The notes under the pieces were generated by a model that was given only the letters and a program-made list of their open reading frames with translations, ran no database searches and was not told the origin of the DNA. DNA of 34,022 nucleotides from a virus: positions 1-34,022 of IMG/VR virus record IMGVR_UViG_3300000117_000113. One strand, given 5' to 3'. Numbering within the stretch: position 1 is the first letter of the stretch; every line of letters starts with the position of its first letter. The position numbers and the translations under genes are program-made. Positions 5,921 through 12,587 of this stretch are shown piece by piece.

Positions 5921-6197
5921 TAGTTTCGTTAGCCAAGCAATGCCACTGGTATCGTGAGATCCGATGAGTTTGCTTTTCGACTTTTGTATCTTTAAAAACA
6001 TTTTTTAATCCTTCCCTATCGTCACTATAGTAGATTGTAGCAGTTCCTTTTCTAACAAACCATACTTCACTTCTAAAATTATGTCTTTGCCAAGAAAGCT
6101 TAGTCTTTGGTTTGACAACTAACTCTTTAATCTTACAAGATTTATCGTATTCTGCTAATACGCTCCACCAACCCCAATCTCTAAATACTTTTTCCAT
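5817..6197 (-). CDS. ManC/phosphomannose isomerase type II-like cupin
   Basis: The 126-residue protein starts MEKVFRDWGWWSVLAEYD. It carries the cupin signature of the C-terminal domain of mannose-1-phosphate guanylyltransferase/mannose-6-phosphate isomerase: IKELVVKPKTKLSWQRH, then FRSEVWFVRKGTA, then WHCLANETNEEVSVIEIQFG. The stand-alone domain is typical of sugar-phosphate isomerase activity, though some metal ligands may be altered (RHNFRSEVW instead of QxHxxRxExW). It overlaps the pyruvyl transferase by 17 bases and SleB by 104. Context points to nucleotide-sugar metabolism. Confidence 0.85.
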   Translation of the reverse strand: MEKVFRDWGWWSVLAEYDKSCKIKELVVKPKTKLSWQRHNFRSEVWFVRKGTATIYYSDDREGLKNVFKDTKVEKQTHRISRYQWHCLANETNEEVSVIEIQFGDDCRESDIIRKQLPQGSYLFGN

Positions 6198-6939
6198 AAT
6201 ACTCAAATATCCTATTAAATTCTCTAGTATACTCACCAGATAAAACATCTTCTATATCATCAATCGAGTTTATAGGAGAAACTCCAGCGTTTAAATAAAT
6301 TCCTTCATTTTTATGTGTATTACCTGGTAATAATATAAATTCACACTCAGCTTTAATTGCTGCATATGCTTCGTGATGCCTTCCTGTAACTAATAGCTTT
6401 GCGTGTCTCAGCCTATTAACTATACTATTCCAGTCTTCTTTAAAAATGTTAATCTTAGGACATCCTAACTTAAATGATTCTACCTTACTATCAAAACGAT
6501 TGCCTTGATAAACATTTACAGGGGGATAGTCCTGAAAAGGAACATACGGTATAATACTTCTGTCTGGAACTATATCACTATCAATACCATGTCTATTTTT
6601 AAGCTCTTGTTGTGAAATAGTATCTCTTACTTGAATAAGGCTACATTTAGCTAGAACATCGTCATAATCATTTGTCATATCTTGCCAAACAGTATTGACT
6701 AATTGAACATCACACTTAGCTAAATAAGCGTCCTTTAGTGCTTGTAAAAACTTCAATGCAGTATTCCTATTATGGTGCATAGTACCCTCACCATTTAGAA
6801 TTACTGTAGAATAATCTGAAAAATTTACATTAATAGATCTATTAGTCGCAATACTGTGATCAAAAGTGAATGTTTCTATTACTTTTGCACAGCCATGATG
6901 GTAGTGAGTTGAATCATTTAAAAGTAATGTTTTACTCAT
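6181..6939 (-). CDS. Polysaccharide pyruvyl transferase family protein
   Basis: From the ATG at 6939 (252 residues). The order of motifs fits the PS_pyruv_trans family. NGEGTMHHN takes the place of the 'GGGxl' loop. VRDTISQQEL follows as the 'vRD..S...l' helix. Later comes LLVTGRHHEAYAAIKAECEF, as in the 'seRlH..i.A' acceptor region. Members add ketal pyruvate to exopolysaccharide sugars or act as GT-B fold glycosyltransferases. It overlaps the SWIM gene by 8 bases and the cupin by 17, so the three are one translational unit. The family call is by motif and the substrate is unknown. Confidence 0.75.
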   Translation of the reverse strand: MSKTLLLNDSTHYHHGCAKVIETFTFDHSIATNRSINVNFSDYSTVILNGEGTMHHNRNTALKFLQALKDAYLAKCDVQLVNTVWQDMTNDYDDVLAKCSLIQVRDTISQQELKNRHGIDSDIVPDRSIIPYVPFQDYPPVNVYQGNRFDSKVESFKLGCPKINIFKEDWNSIVNRLRHAKLLVTGRHHEAYAAIKAECEFILLPGNTHKNEGIYLNAGVSPINSIDDIEDVLSGEYTREFNRIFEYYGKSI

Positions 6940-7168
6940 TAATGAAAATATTCCCAATCATCTTAGCACTATCGTCAAAAACTGAACCTAACGGTTTACC
7001 AGCTTTTTCCCAAGCCTTTACTATTTTTACGTGTTTACAATTACGAGTCCAAGCAGGACAACCACATCCCCTGTGATTAAAGGTATATACATCGATAGGC
7101 TCCCTAGAGTCATCAAATTTTGTAACTTCATTAGACCATCTCCCTTGTCTTACTACATATTGTGCCAA
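6932..7168 (-). CDS. SWIM-type zinc finger protein (TTG start)
   Basis: The 78-residue protein contains CGCPAWTRNCKH (C35, C37, C44, H46), a CxCx6CxH motif that matches the SWIM zinc finger. SWIM domains bind DNA or proteins. The only convincing start is TTG at 7168, placed 5 bases after a perfect AGGAGG; no upstream ATG is in frame. A promoter lies just above at 7188-7216. It heads the unit with the pyruvyl transferase and cupin genes. A DNA-binding or regulatory role is inference. Confidence 0.75.
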   Translation of the reverse strand: MAQYVVRQGRWSNEVTKFDDSREPIDVYTFNHRGCGCPAWTRNCKHVKIVKAWEKAGKPLGSVFDDSAKMIGNIFINE

Positions 7169-7187
7169 ATTAACCTCCTAAAATAAT

Positions 7188-7216
7188 AATATAGCAAAAT
7201 AAAGACTATAAATCAA
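7188..7216 (-). promoter_or_regulatory. Sigma-70-type promoter TTGATT-N17-TATATT
   Basis: TTGATT (7216-7211), 17 bases, TATATT (7193-7188) on the minus strand, just upstream of the SWIM gene and overlapping the end of the SGNH-like gene. The predicted start lies about 13 bases before the TTG codon. Confidence 0.6.
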
Positions 7217-7968
7217 GGTAAAAGATTATTTGACTTTATATACTTGTGTAAATAATTAGCAAACCATTTAAGAGCTTCTTCATCATAATGTGAACCAAAC
7301 CCGCTAGCCATACTATGTTCTGAAATATTTTGATTATTGTTTCGGAGAAGTACGGTAAAACACTCATTAACGTCTTGTAAAAAAGGAAAATTCTTTTTAA
7401 AAACTAACCCAAGGTAACCTTTAAGCTCAGGGTCAGTAAAATCAAGAGGGCTGTGTGCTGCATTCCAAAAAAGATATTTAATTTTATACATAACAAAAAA
7501 GTTTTGTAACAACATAATATGATGTAGATAGTCCATCTGTCTTTTTACTTTTTCACCACAAACTACCCATGATTTATAGTAGGTATAAAACCTATGTGAA
7601 AATGCTTTTTTATAGGACTCGTCATTCCCAACTACTAAGGGTAACCAATTATTATCATAAAACGAAGCACCTTCCTCAATAGTATGTTCTTGAGGTAAGT
7701 ACAATTCATCTCTAAACATACCTGGCCATAATATTATAAAGAAATGCTCGTCAAGTTTCTTTTTTTGTTGAAACATATCTATAATGTAACGTATCGTAGT
7801 TCTAACTATTCTATGTGCAGACGCTCCTGAATCAGCTAAATTAGTATGCTCACAATTAAGTAAAGTGGCAAGATGCTTAGGCCAAGCCTTTTCATAACAG
7901 GCTCTTTCCATTGGGTATGTTAACTCAGCTCCACAAGTATGAGAGCAACCATTAGTAACTAATATCAT
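7213..7968 (-). CDS. SGNH/GDSL hydrolase-like protein
   Basis: The 251-residue protein opens with ILVTNGCSHTCGAEL, a block I-type GxS nucleophile loop of SGNH hydrolases, and has a SGASAHRI stretch at about 47-54. Near the C-terminus it has SHYDEEALKWFANYLH, resembling the 'D..H....n..G....a' block V, although the canonical D and H are not both certain. SGNH enzymes include carbohydrate O-acetyl esterases and are common among phage glycan-modifying genes. It overlaps the radical SAM gene by 17 bases. The fold is likely and the activity is inferred. Confidence 0.7.
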   Translation of the reverse strand: MILVTNGCSHTCGAELTYPMERACYEKAWPKHLATLLNCEHTNLADSGASAHRIVRTTIRYIIDMFQQKKKLDEHFFIILWPGMFRDELYLPQEHTIEEGASFYDNNWLPLVVGNDESYKKAFSHRFYTYYKSWVVCGEKVKRQMDYLHHIMLLQNFFVMYKIKYLFWNAAHSPLDFTDPELKGYLGLVFKKNFPFLQDVNECFTVLLRNNNQNISEHSMASGFGSHYDEEALKWFANYLHKYIKSNNLLP

Positions 7969-9031
7969 TATATTTCCTATATTGAGGAAAAACAGAGAAA
8001 AAATCTGTCTCTCTATACTTATCTAACATTTGGTTATAAGATATCATTTCTTTTAGGGGAGGTAAATCTTTTGAAATGTAATCGTCAAAAACTTTTAAAA
8101 GATTTGGGTATTCTTTATATAAGTAGTATAACTTTTCTTTATCTTCGGGTAATAATCTTTGAGGATTCAAAAATTCGGGCAAGAAACAAGGAGCGTATAT
8201 AACTTTTTTATCAAACTTTCTACTCAGTTTCTCAACGTAAGGAAGTGACCAAACACTGTAAATATTAACAACACAATTAATTCTATGAATATATTTTAAT
8301 GCTTTCATAAAATTAGTTAAAAAAGTTTTCATATTAAAACCCGTCCGTGAATACTCAACTGCTTCTCCCCAGCCATCACAACTAGCTTCTAAGTTAATTT
8401 TTTTAAATTTACTCCATAATGGAAATAAATCTTTATTTTTATAGGATAGTTTAGATAAATTTGTAGAGTAAGCTAAAGTTACGTCTTTAGCAACATTGTG
8501 ATTAATTAAATACATTAAAAACTTATAATTAGCATCGGTAATTAAAGGTTCTCCTCCTGATATATTAATAAACTTAAGATTCATTTTTCTTATTGCTTTC
8601 ACTATAAAAGGCAATAATCTTGGATCATAATCAAATACATCTTTTTGGGTAGAGAAACTTTCTCCAAAGAATTTATGTTTTCTGTTTTCGATTTCCCAAG
8701 TTGACGAGAATTTAGGATTACACATTCTACATTTAAAATTACAGACATTATTTAACCTTATATGAACTTGCCTGATACCCTTTTGGTTGTCGGCTATTCT
8801 ATGCGTTTTAAGGTTAACATCCTCTGCTTTCCAGCAGTATTCGCATTCAACGGGTCTTTCATTTTGATTTAGTTTTTGTTTCAGTTGCTCTAATGGTTGC
8901 CCTGAAAAATAATTTTCAATACCGTTTCCCATAAAAAATCTATTGGAAGGCATTACACAACACGGAGTTATGTTTCCATTTTCTTCTATATGTAATTCAT
9001 TGAAAGGTCTTGAACAAAAGTTATCTGACAA
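7952..9031 (-). CDS. Twitch-domain radical SAM protein
   Basis: The 359-residue protein starts with a cysteine module (FCSRPF C6, CC 24-25, CEYC C63/C66), which looks like an N-terminal 'twitch' auxiliary iron-sulfur module. The radical SAM CxxxCxxC loop CNFKCRMC (C97, C101, C104) follows, then ISGGEP at 157-162 and LEASCDGWGEAVEYSRTG. Radical SAM enzymes use SAM and a 4Fe-4S cluster to start radical chemistry. Twitch proteins are found in carbohydrate clusters and in marine phages with unknown substrates. A second copy of the family lies at 23677-24732. It sits between SGNH-like and SprT-like genes. Confidence 0.9.
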   Translation of the reverse strand: MSDNFCSRPFNELHIEENGNITPCCVMPSNRFFMGNGIENYFSGQPLEQLKQKLNQNERPVECEYCWKAEDVNLKTHRIADNQKGIRQVHIRLNNVCNFKCRMCNPKFSSTWEIENRKHKFFGESFSTQKDVFDYDPRLLPFIVKAIRKMNLKFINISGGEPLITDANYKFLMYLINHNVAKDVTLAYSTNLSKLSYKNKDLFPLWSKFKKINLEASCDGWGEAVEYSRTGFNMKTFLTNFMKALKYIHRINCVVNIYSVWSLPYVEKLSRKFDKKVIYAPCFLPEFLNPQRLLPEDKEKLYYLYKEYPNLLKVFDDYISKDLPPLKEMISYNQMLDKYRETDFFSVFPQYRKYNDISY

Positions 9032-9032
9032 T

Positions 9033-9578
9033 TTATCTCCAATTTAAAGCACTCTTGTCTTTAAGAGCATTAATTTCTTTATCATATAGTATTTTAAACT
9101 TATTTTGGTCTGGAAGGAAGGGGTTTAAGAATTTATTTCTTAGTCTACGATAAAAATTCTTAAAAGTAATACCATGCGGTTTGCACCTAAAATTATTAAT
9201 TTTATAAGAGTAGTATTGTAATGCGTGGGCAATTTCATGTAAAACAACTAATTGTAGTTTTTGGTATTTAAAGTTTGAGTAAATACCTCCAATCTCTTTA
9301 TCAGCATCAAAAGATTTATACTCATATACACGATAAATCTCAATTAAATCATCATCATCAAAAGGGCTTTTAGGAATCATATGAAACATAGCAATATTGA
9401 TACCAGGACCCGCCGTATAAATACCCCCACGAGAAGATCGTCTACGAGGATTCCAATCTAAGTTAATTTGTGATAAATTGAAATTTTTATATATCTCAGT
9501 TTGAATGTACTGCTCAACTTCTTTAATAAAGTCTTGTGTCCATTTATTAATACTTACTTGTTCTAGTAGTTTTGTCAT
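9033..9578 (-). CDS. SprT-like zinc metalloprotease
   Basis: The 181-residue protein has VVLHEIAHALQYY (HExxH at 114-118). A downstream KPHGITFKNFYRRLR carries a likely third zinc ligand, H135, the spacing seen in SprT/Spartan-type proteases. Two-histidine-plus-downstream-histidine metalloproteases of this class act on DNA-bound or chaperoned proteins. No C-terminal zinc ribbon is visible. The gene ends one base before the radical SAM start and overlaps the next gene by 4 bases (ATGA). The protease call is good; the target is unknown. Confidence 0.8.
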   Translation of the reverse strand: MTKLLEQVSINKWTQDFIKEVEQYIQTEIYKNFNLSQINLDWNPRRRSSRGGIYTAGPGINIAMFHMIPKSPFDDDDLIEIYRVYEYKSFDADKEIGGIYSNFKYQKLQLVVLHEIAHALQYYSYKINNFRCKPHGITFKNFYRRLRNKFLNPFLPDQNKFKILYDKEINALKDKSALNWR

Positions 9579-9871
9579 CTTCTTTTTCCTGTTGCTGCAT
9601 CTGATGCTTCATTTTTTGATAGTACAACTAAGTTACCTTTATTATAGGCTTGTCCAATAGTAATTCCACTACCAGAATAGGCTGATTGTTTACGAACAAA
9701 ACCATTACCAACTACATCGGATGTAGGGTGTTTACGTTCTATTTTATAAACGGGTGCTTTAGCACGATATTTAGGTTTATTTTTAAGTTGGTCGGGATGA
9801 ACACCTCTTGAACATAACCATTTATCGTGGTTTTCTTCAAGTGCTTTTTTAGATAATGTATATTTTCGCAT
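9575..9871 (-). CDS. Hypothetical basic phage protein (98 aa)
   Basis: Begins MRKYTLSKKALEENHDKWLC and is Lys/Arg-rich with a Ser/Gly-rich centre (GFVRKQSAYSGSGITIGQAY) and a basic C-terminus SDAATGKRR. No signal peptide or membrane segment. Preceded by an AATAGGAGATTATAT ribosome binding site and the promoter at 9891-9919, so it heads the unit containing the SprT-like, radical SAM and SGNH-like genes. I do not recognise a domain. Confidence 0.7.
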   Translation of the reverse strand: MRKYTLSKKALEENHDKWLCSRGVHPDQLKNKPKYRAKAPVYKIERKHPTSDVVGNGFVRKQSAYSGSGITIGQAYNKGNLVVLSKNEASDAATGKRR

Positions 9872-9890
9872 ATAATCTCCTATTTTGTTT

Positions 9891-9919
9891 ATATTAACAA
9901 ATAATTAGGATTTATGCAA
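9891..9919 (-). promoter_or_regulatory. Sigma-70-type promoter TTGCAT-N17-TAATAT
   Basis: TTGCAT (9919-9914), exactly 17 bases, TAATAT (9896-9891) on the minus strand. It lies in the gap after the glycosylase gene. A near-T4-late TATAAACA overlaps the -10. The -35 and spacing are the same as in the promoters at 4434 and 5300. Confidence 0.68.
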
Positions 9920-9920
9920 A

Positions 9921-10787
9921 CTAAGATTGGATAGACGGTGACCAAAAAGTTGTTCTTCCATCAGATAGTTTAGCTTTTTCAATAGGATTACCAAAGATAT
10001 CTTCCTTTTGGTTATAAACCATTACATGACCTCCTCTTGCTTCTTTAATCTCATTCGGAGTAGAAGCAAAACGAGTATATTGCCCCGCATTATTATATAA
10101 ATCTGAATAACTTCTTATAGTAGAGCCTCCATTATCATAAGCATTGCGTAGAACTTTACAGACAGAAAGGTATAGCTGTTCTAAATCATAGCTACTTAAA
10201 CTTTCCATCAGTCTAAATGGAGAAATCTTTGATAAAAATAGAGACTCCGATTTATATATATTACCAACACCCGATATCTGACTTTGCTCCATTAACCATT
10301 TTACAACCTGCCACTTAGGTTTCTTTTCTGCAATTTTACAAAAAGTATCAAAGGTGCACGGATTATTTAGCATATCAGGGCCAATAGAGTTAATTTTCTT
10401 CTCATGCTCTTTTTCATTAAATACAAATTTTACTGTACCAAAATTACGTTGATCGTTGTAATAAAGTGAAGAATCGTCATCAAAGTAAAAAGCAACACGG
10501 GTATGTTTTGAAGGTTGTAATTTAAAGTTGCCTGTCATGCCGAGAGTAGTATACATCCAACAAATTGGAAGTAGATCTCCAAATTCCCAATAAATAAACT
10601 TGCCTTTGTTAAAAACCCCCTTAACAGGTAAGTGCTGCTCTTCAAGTGCTATATAAAAATCCCCAAAGCCTATGGGCGATTTTTTAGTGTACCTACCAGA
10701 CACAAAGTTAATATTTACAAGTTGTTTGCCTCTAACTGCTCTATCAACTTGTTTAGCAGTACGAGTGCATTCTGGACCCTCAGGCAT
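9921..10787 (-). CDS. Fpg/Nei-family DNA glycosylase, zincless finger
   Basis: The 288-residue protein begins MPEGPE, giving the catalytic Pro2 and Glu3 of formamidopyrimidine/endonuclease VIII glycosylases. K63 in KGKFIYW matches the conserved lysine, and QISGVGNIYKSESLF (about 169-183) is the H2TH DNA-binding hairpin. At the C-terminus the usual four zinc cysteines are absent: DIFGNPIEK and GRTTFWSPSIQ replace the two Cys pairs while the DNA-binding Arg is kept. That is the zincless-finger pattern known from NEIL1 and some viral enzymes. It excises oxidised bases and nicks by beta/delta elimination. It overlaps the SET gene by 1 base. Confidence 0.92.
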   Translation of the reverse strand: MPEGPECTRTAKQVDRAVRGKQLVNINFVSGRYTKKSPIGFGDFYIALEEQHLPVKGVFNKGKFIYWEFGDLLPICWMYTTLGMTGNFKLQPSKHTRVAFYFDDDSSLYYNDQRNFGTVKFVFNEKEHEKKINSIGPDMLNNPCTFDTFCKIAEKKPKWQVVKWLMEQSQISGVGNIYKSESLFLSKISPFRLMESLSSYDLEQLYLSVCKVLRNAYDNGGSTIRSYSDLYNNAGQYTRFASTPNEIKEARGGHVMVYNQKEDIFGNPIEKAKLSDGRTTFWSPSIQS

Positions 10788-11107
10788 TAACTGTTCTCCA
10801 TACTAAAATCACCATATAAGGTATATTTTGCAGTGAGTTCTTCTCCTGCTATAATAGGCTTTGTTGTTTGCAAATAGCATACAGGTATCTGATGCCAAAA
10901 GCCTTTTGTATTAACACAATTAGGTTCTTCTGAATGATTGTAAAATGCGCCAAGTGCCGTTCTAATTGCACCGTGCGGAAAGTTTTTATTCATTACATGT
11001 ACAATACCTAATATAAGATTTGCTTCAAAATCTTTTGTAGCAAATAGCCCTAAACCTTGCACATTAGATTTCTTAATAGTTAATCCATCGGGTAAAGGTC
11101 TATACAT
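10787..11107 (-). CDS. SET-domain protein (106 aa)
   Basis: A minimal SET domain. QGLGLFATKDFEAN (18-30) is the N-terminal strand, NHSEEPNC (57-64) matches the SAM-binding NHS motif, and AGEELTAKYTLYGDF (87-101) matches the catalytic GEEL..Y motif. SET proteins methylate lysines; in phages their targets are unknown. It overlaps the upstream membrane-protein gene by 8 bases and the glycosylase by 1. A second SET protein is present at 21941-22333. Family call is confident; activity is inferred. Confidence 0.85.
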   Translation of the reverse strand: MYRPLPDGLTIKKSNVQGLGLFATKDFEANLILGIVHVMNKNFPHGAIRTALGAFYNHSEEPNCVNTKGFWHQIPVCYLQTTKPIIAGEELTAKYTLYGDFSMENS

Positions 11108-11321
11108 TACATTTTCTCCATATTTTGTGTAATAGAAAAAACCAAAAGCCGTTGATGGCTGGCTCGACTAAAGCAACTAAACCAGCCTCAAACACACTTG
11201 CTCCTGTCATCCAGTATACAACATTTAGTGCAATAATTACATGACCAATAGTATACACTAGGGCAAGAGCAAAACTATTTTCTTTGAAAACGCCTATGAA
11301 ACTCTTAGTTAACTCGGTCAT
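11100..11321 (-). CDS. DUF2061-like membrane protein (73 aa)
   Basis: I choose the ATG at 11321, which follows TAGGAAACGAAGA, rather than the longer frame from 11348. The product (MTELTKSFIGVFKENSFALA...) has two hydrophobic helices with ALVEPAINGFWFFLLHKIW near the end, matching the short DUF2061 membrane family ('...E...K...y..HE..W'). It overlaps the upstream gene by 17 bases. Function unknown. Confidence 0.7.
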   Translation of the reverse strand: MTELTKSFIGVFKENSFALALVYTIGHVIIALNVVYWMTGASVFEAGLVALVEPAINGFWFFLLHKIWRKCNV

Positions 11322-11601
11322 TTCTTCGTTTCCTACTATATAAGTCACTCATTTGACGAGGAGGACCCCAAACATTAAGAGCGTTTACCCTAATATAAGG
11401 TTTATTAGTCTCTTTTTTGTCGGGATTAGCGATGGTAAGCATGACATGCAAACCTCTTCTCCAAGCAGATACTTGATTGTTGATACGATCCATAGACTTA
11501 TTATAGTCTATTTTTAGACTTTTTAGAACAGAACGACTAACATTACGTCGCTCACCTTTAGATGTGTAGTTATTTCCTGAACTTCTTTTTCCTCTAGCCA
11601 T
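11305..11601 (-). CDS. Basic conserved-type phage protein (98 aa)
   Basis: The protein begins MARGKRSSGNNYTSKGERRN, is very rich in Arg, Lys and Asn, and ends SRKRRNDRVN. No catalytic motif or membrane segment is visible. It has an AAAGGAGAAGTTT ribosome binding site and directly follows the 11614-11655 promoter region. Its charge suggests nucleic-acid association, but that is only inference. Confidence 0.65.
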   Translation of the reverse strand: MARGKRSSGNNYTSKGERRNVSRSVLKSLKIDYNKSMDRINNQVSAWRRGLHVMLTIANPDKKETNKPYIRVNALNVWGPPRQMSDLYSRKRRNDRVN

Positions 11602-11613
11602 AAACTTCTCCTT

Positions 11614-11655
11614 TATTTATATGTATATATTACATAAAAATCAAGGAGTTAGCAA
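11614..11655 (-). promoter_or_regulatory. Promoter region: TTGCTA-N17-TAATAT plus TATAAATA
   Basis: On the minus strand TTGCTA (11655-11650), 17 bases, TAATAT (11632-11627) forms a sigma-70-type promoter. A second register, TTGATT-N17-TATAAA, overlaps it. A perfect T4-late TATAAATA lies at 11621-11614, just before the ribosome binding site of the 98-residue gene. This looks like a combined early/late control region. Confidence 0.6.
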
Positions 11656-11656
11656 C

Positions 11657-11857
11657 TTAAAGGATTATTTGAGAAGTAGATATTGTAGAGTTTTGTTTCA
11701 TTTCTAAGAAGGTAGATACGAAATCTTGTGGTTCAAATATGTTTTGACATTTCGGGCATTCTATCAAATCTATTGGTACAACTTTACCTTTTTGAAACCA
11801 GACTTCTTCAGGTCTATTACAAACTGGACAATTACTTCGGGCTCTGTAAACTTGCAT
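11657..11857 (-). CDS. Zinc-ribbon protein (66 aa)
   Basis: Two CxxC pairs, NCPVC (about 9-13) and ECPKC (about 33-37), separated by a Trp-containing linker, form a classic zinc ribbon. The tail EPQDFVSTFLEMKQNSTIS is not motif-bearing. It overlaps the lipase gene end by 26 bases. Such small ribbons are often nucleic-acid or protein adaptors; no specific role is visible. Confidence 0.7.
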   Translation of the reverse strand: MQVYRARSNCPVCNRPEEVWFQKGKVVPIDLIECPKCQNIFEPQDFVSTFLEMKQNSTISTSQIIL

Positions 11858-12587
11858 TAAAACTTTCGTTAGTAATTTTTTTATAATATGCCGCTATGTC
11901 ATGGTCTCTTAGACCATCAAAAGGTTGTTTATTCCACCACGCTGCTCTACGACCTCTTAGTCCGTCTTTAAAGCGTTGCCACCAAGTCATATTTCTAATA
12001 TTACCATAATGATTAATGTAGACTAATTTACCATGATGTCTATAAAACACTAAAGCTAATGGAATCTTAGTCACAATATCGTTATTATTAACAAAACGAT
12101 AATGAGTAATTTTATCATTATCCATTTCTTTAACAAAACTTTTATTACCGACTCTTGGTGAACCAAATGTAAATAAGTATTTAGCATCAATTCGGCTAGC
12201 AAATATAGTAGCTAACGCAGCTCCTAATGAATGTCCTGTGCATATTATTTTTAAACCAGTAGTTTCTAATCTATCTATCTGATCTATTATCTTATCATAT
12301 ACTTTATCTAACGCTTGTGCAAAACCAAAATGAACTAATCCTTTTTCACGGGAAGGTTTTCTCCAAACTTTAATATCTGACATAAGATCTGTCATTTGAT
12401 CTGGCTCTGTACCTCTAAAACATACAATTAATTCTTTATCTGTCTTAACTACTATAGCTTGAGTACCTTCAGTATCAAACCAATACCAGTCTTTCAATCC
12501 CATCTTAAGTAAGATTGTGTTTATTCTATCATAGTCATAATATACTATCTTTGATAACAATGCCATACGTACAGCAGTTTTAATCAT
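11832..12587 (-). CDS. Lipase class 3 family hydrolase
   Basis: I use the ATG at 12587, 5 bases after ACGGAGTTTAT, giving 251 residues. ELIVCFRGTE provides the oxyanion-side motif and GHSLGAALA (118-126) contains the nucleophile Ser120. NNNDIVTKIPL supplies the likely aspartate (D170), and the late DHDIAAYY the likely histidine. Class 3 lipases hydrolyse acylglycerols. No signal peptide is evident, so it may act inside the cell or at the membrane. Lipases of this class are known in marine T4-like phages. It overlaps the glycosyltransferase-like gene by 8 bases. Confidence 0.88.
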   Translation of the reverse strand: MIKTAVRMALLSKIVYYDYDRINTILLKMGLKDWYWFDTEGTQAIVVKTDKELIVCFRGTEPDQMTDLMSDIKVWRKPSREKGLVHFGFAQALDKVYDKIIDQIDRLETTGLKIICTGHSLGAALATIFASRIDAKYLFTFGSPRVGNKSFVKEMDNDKITHYRFVNNNDIVTKIPLALVFYRHHGKLVYINHYGNIRNMTWWQRFKDGLRGRRAAWWNKQPFDGLRDHDIAAYYKKITNESFNASLQSPK

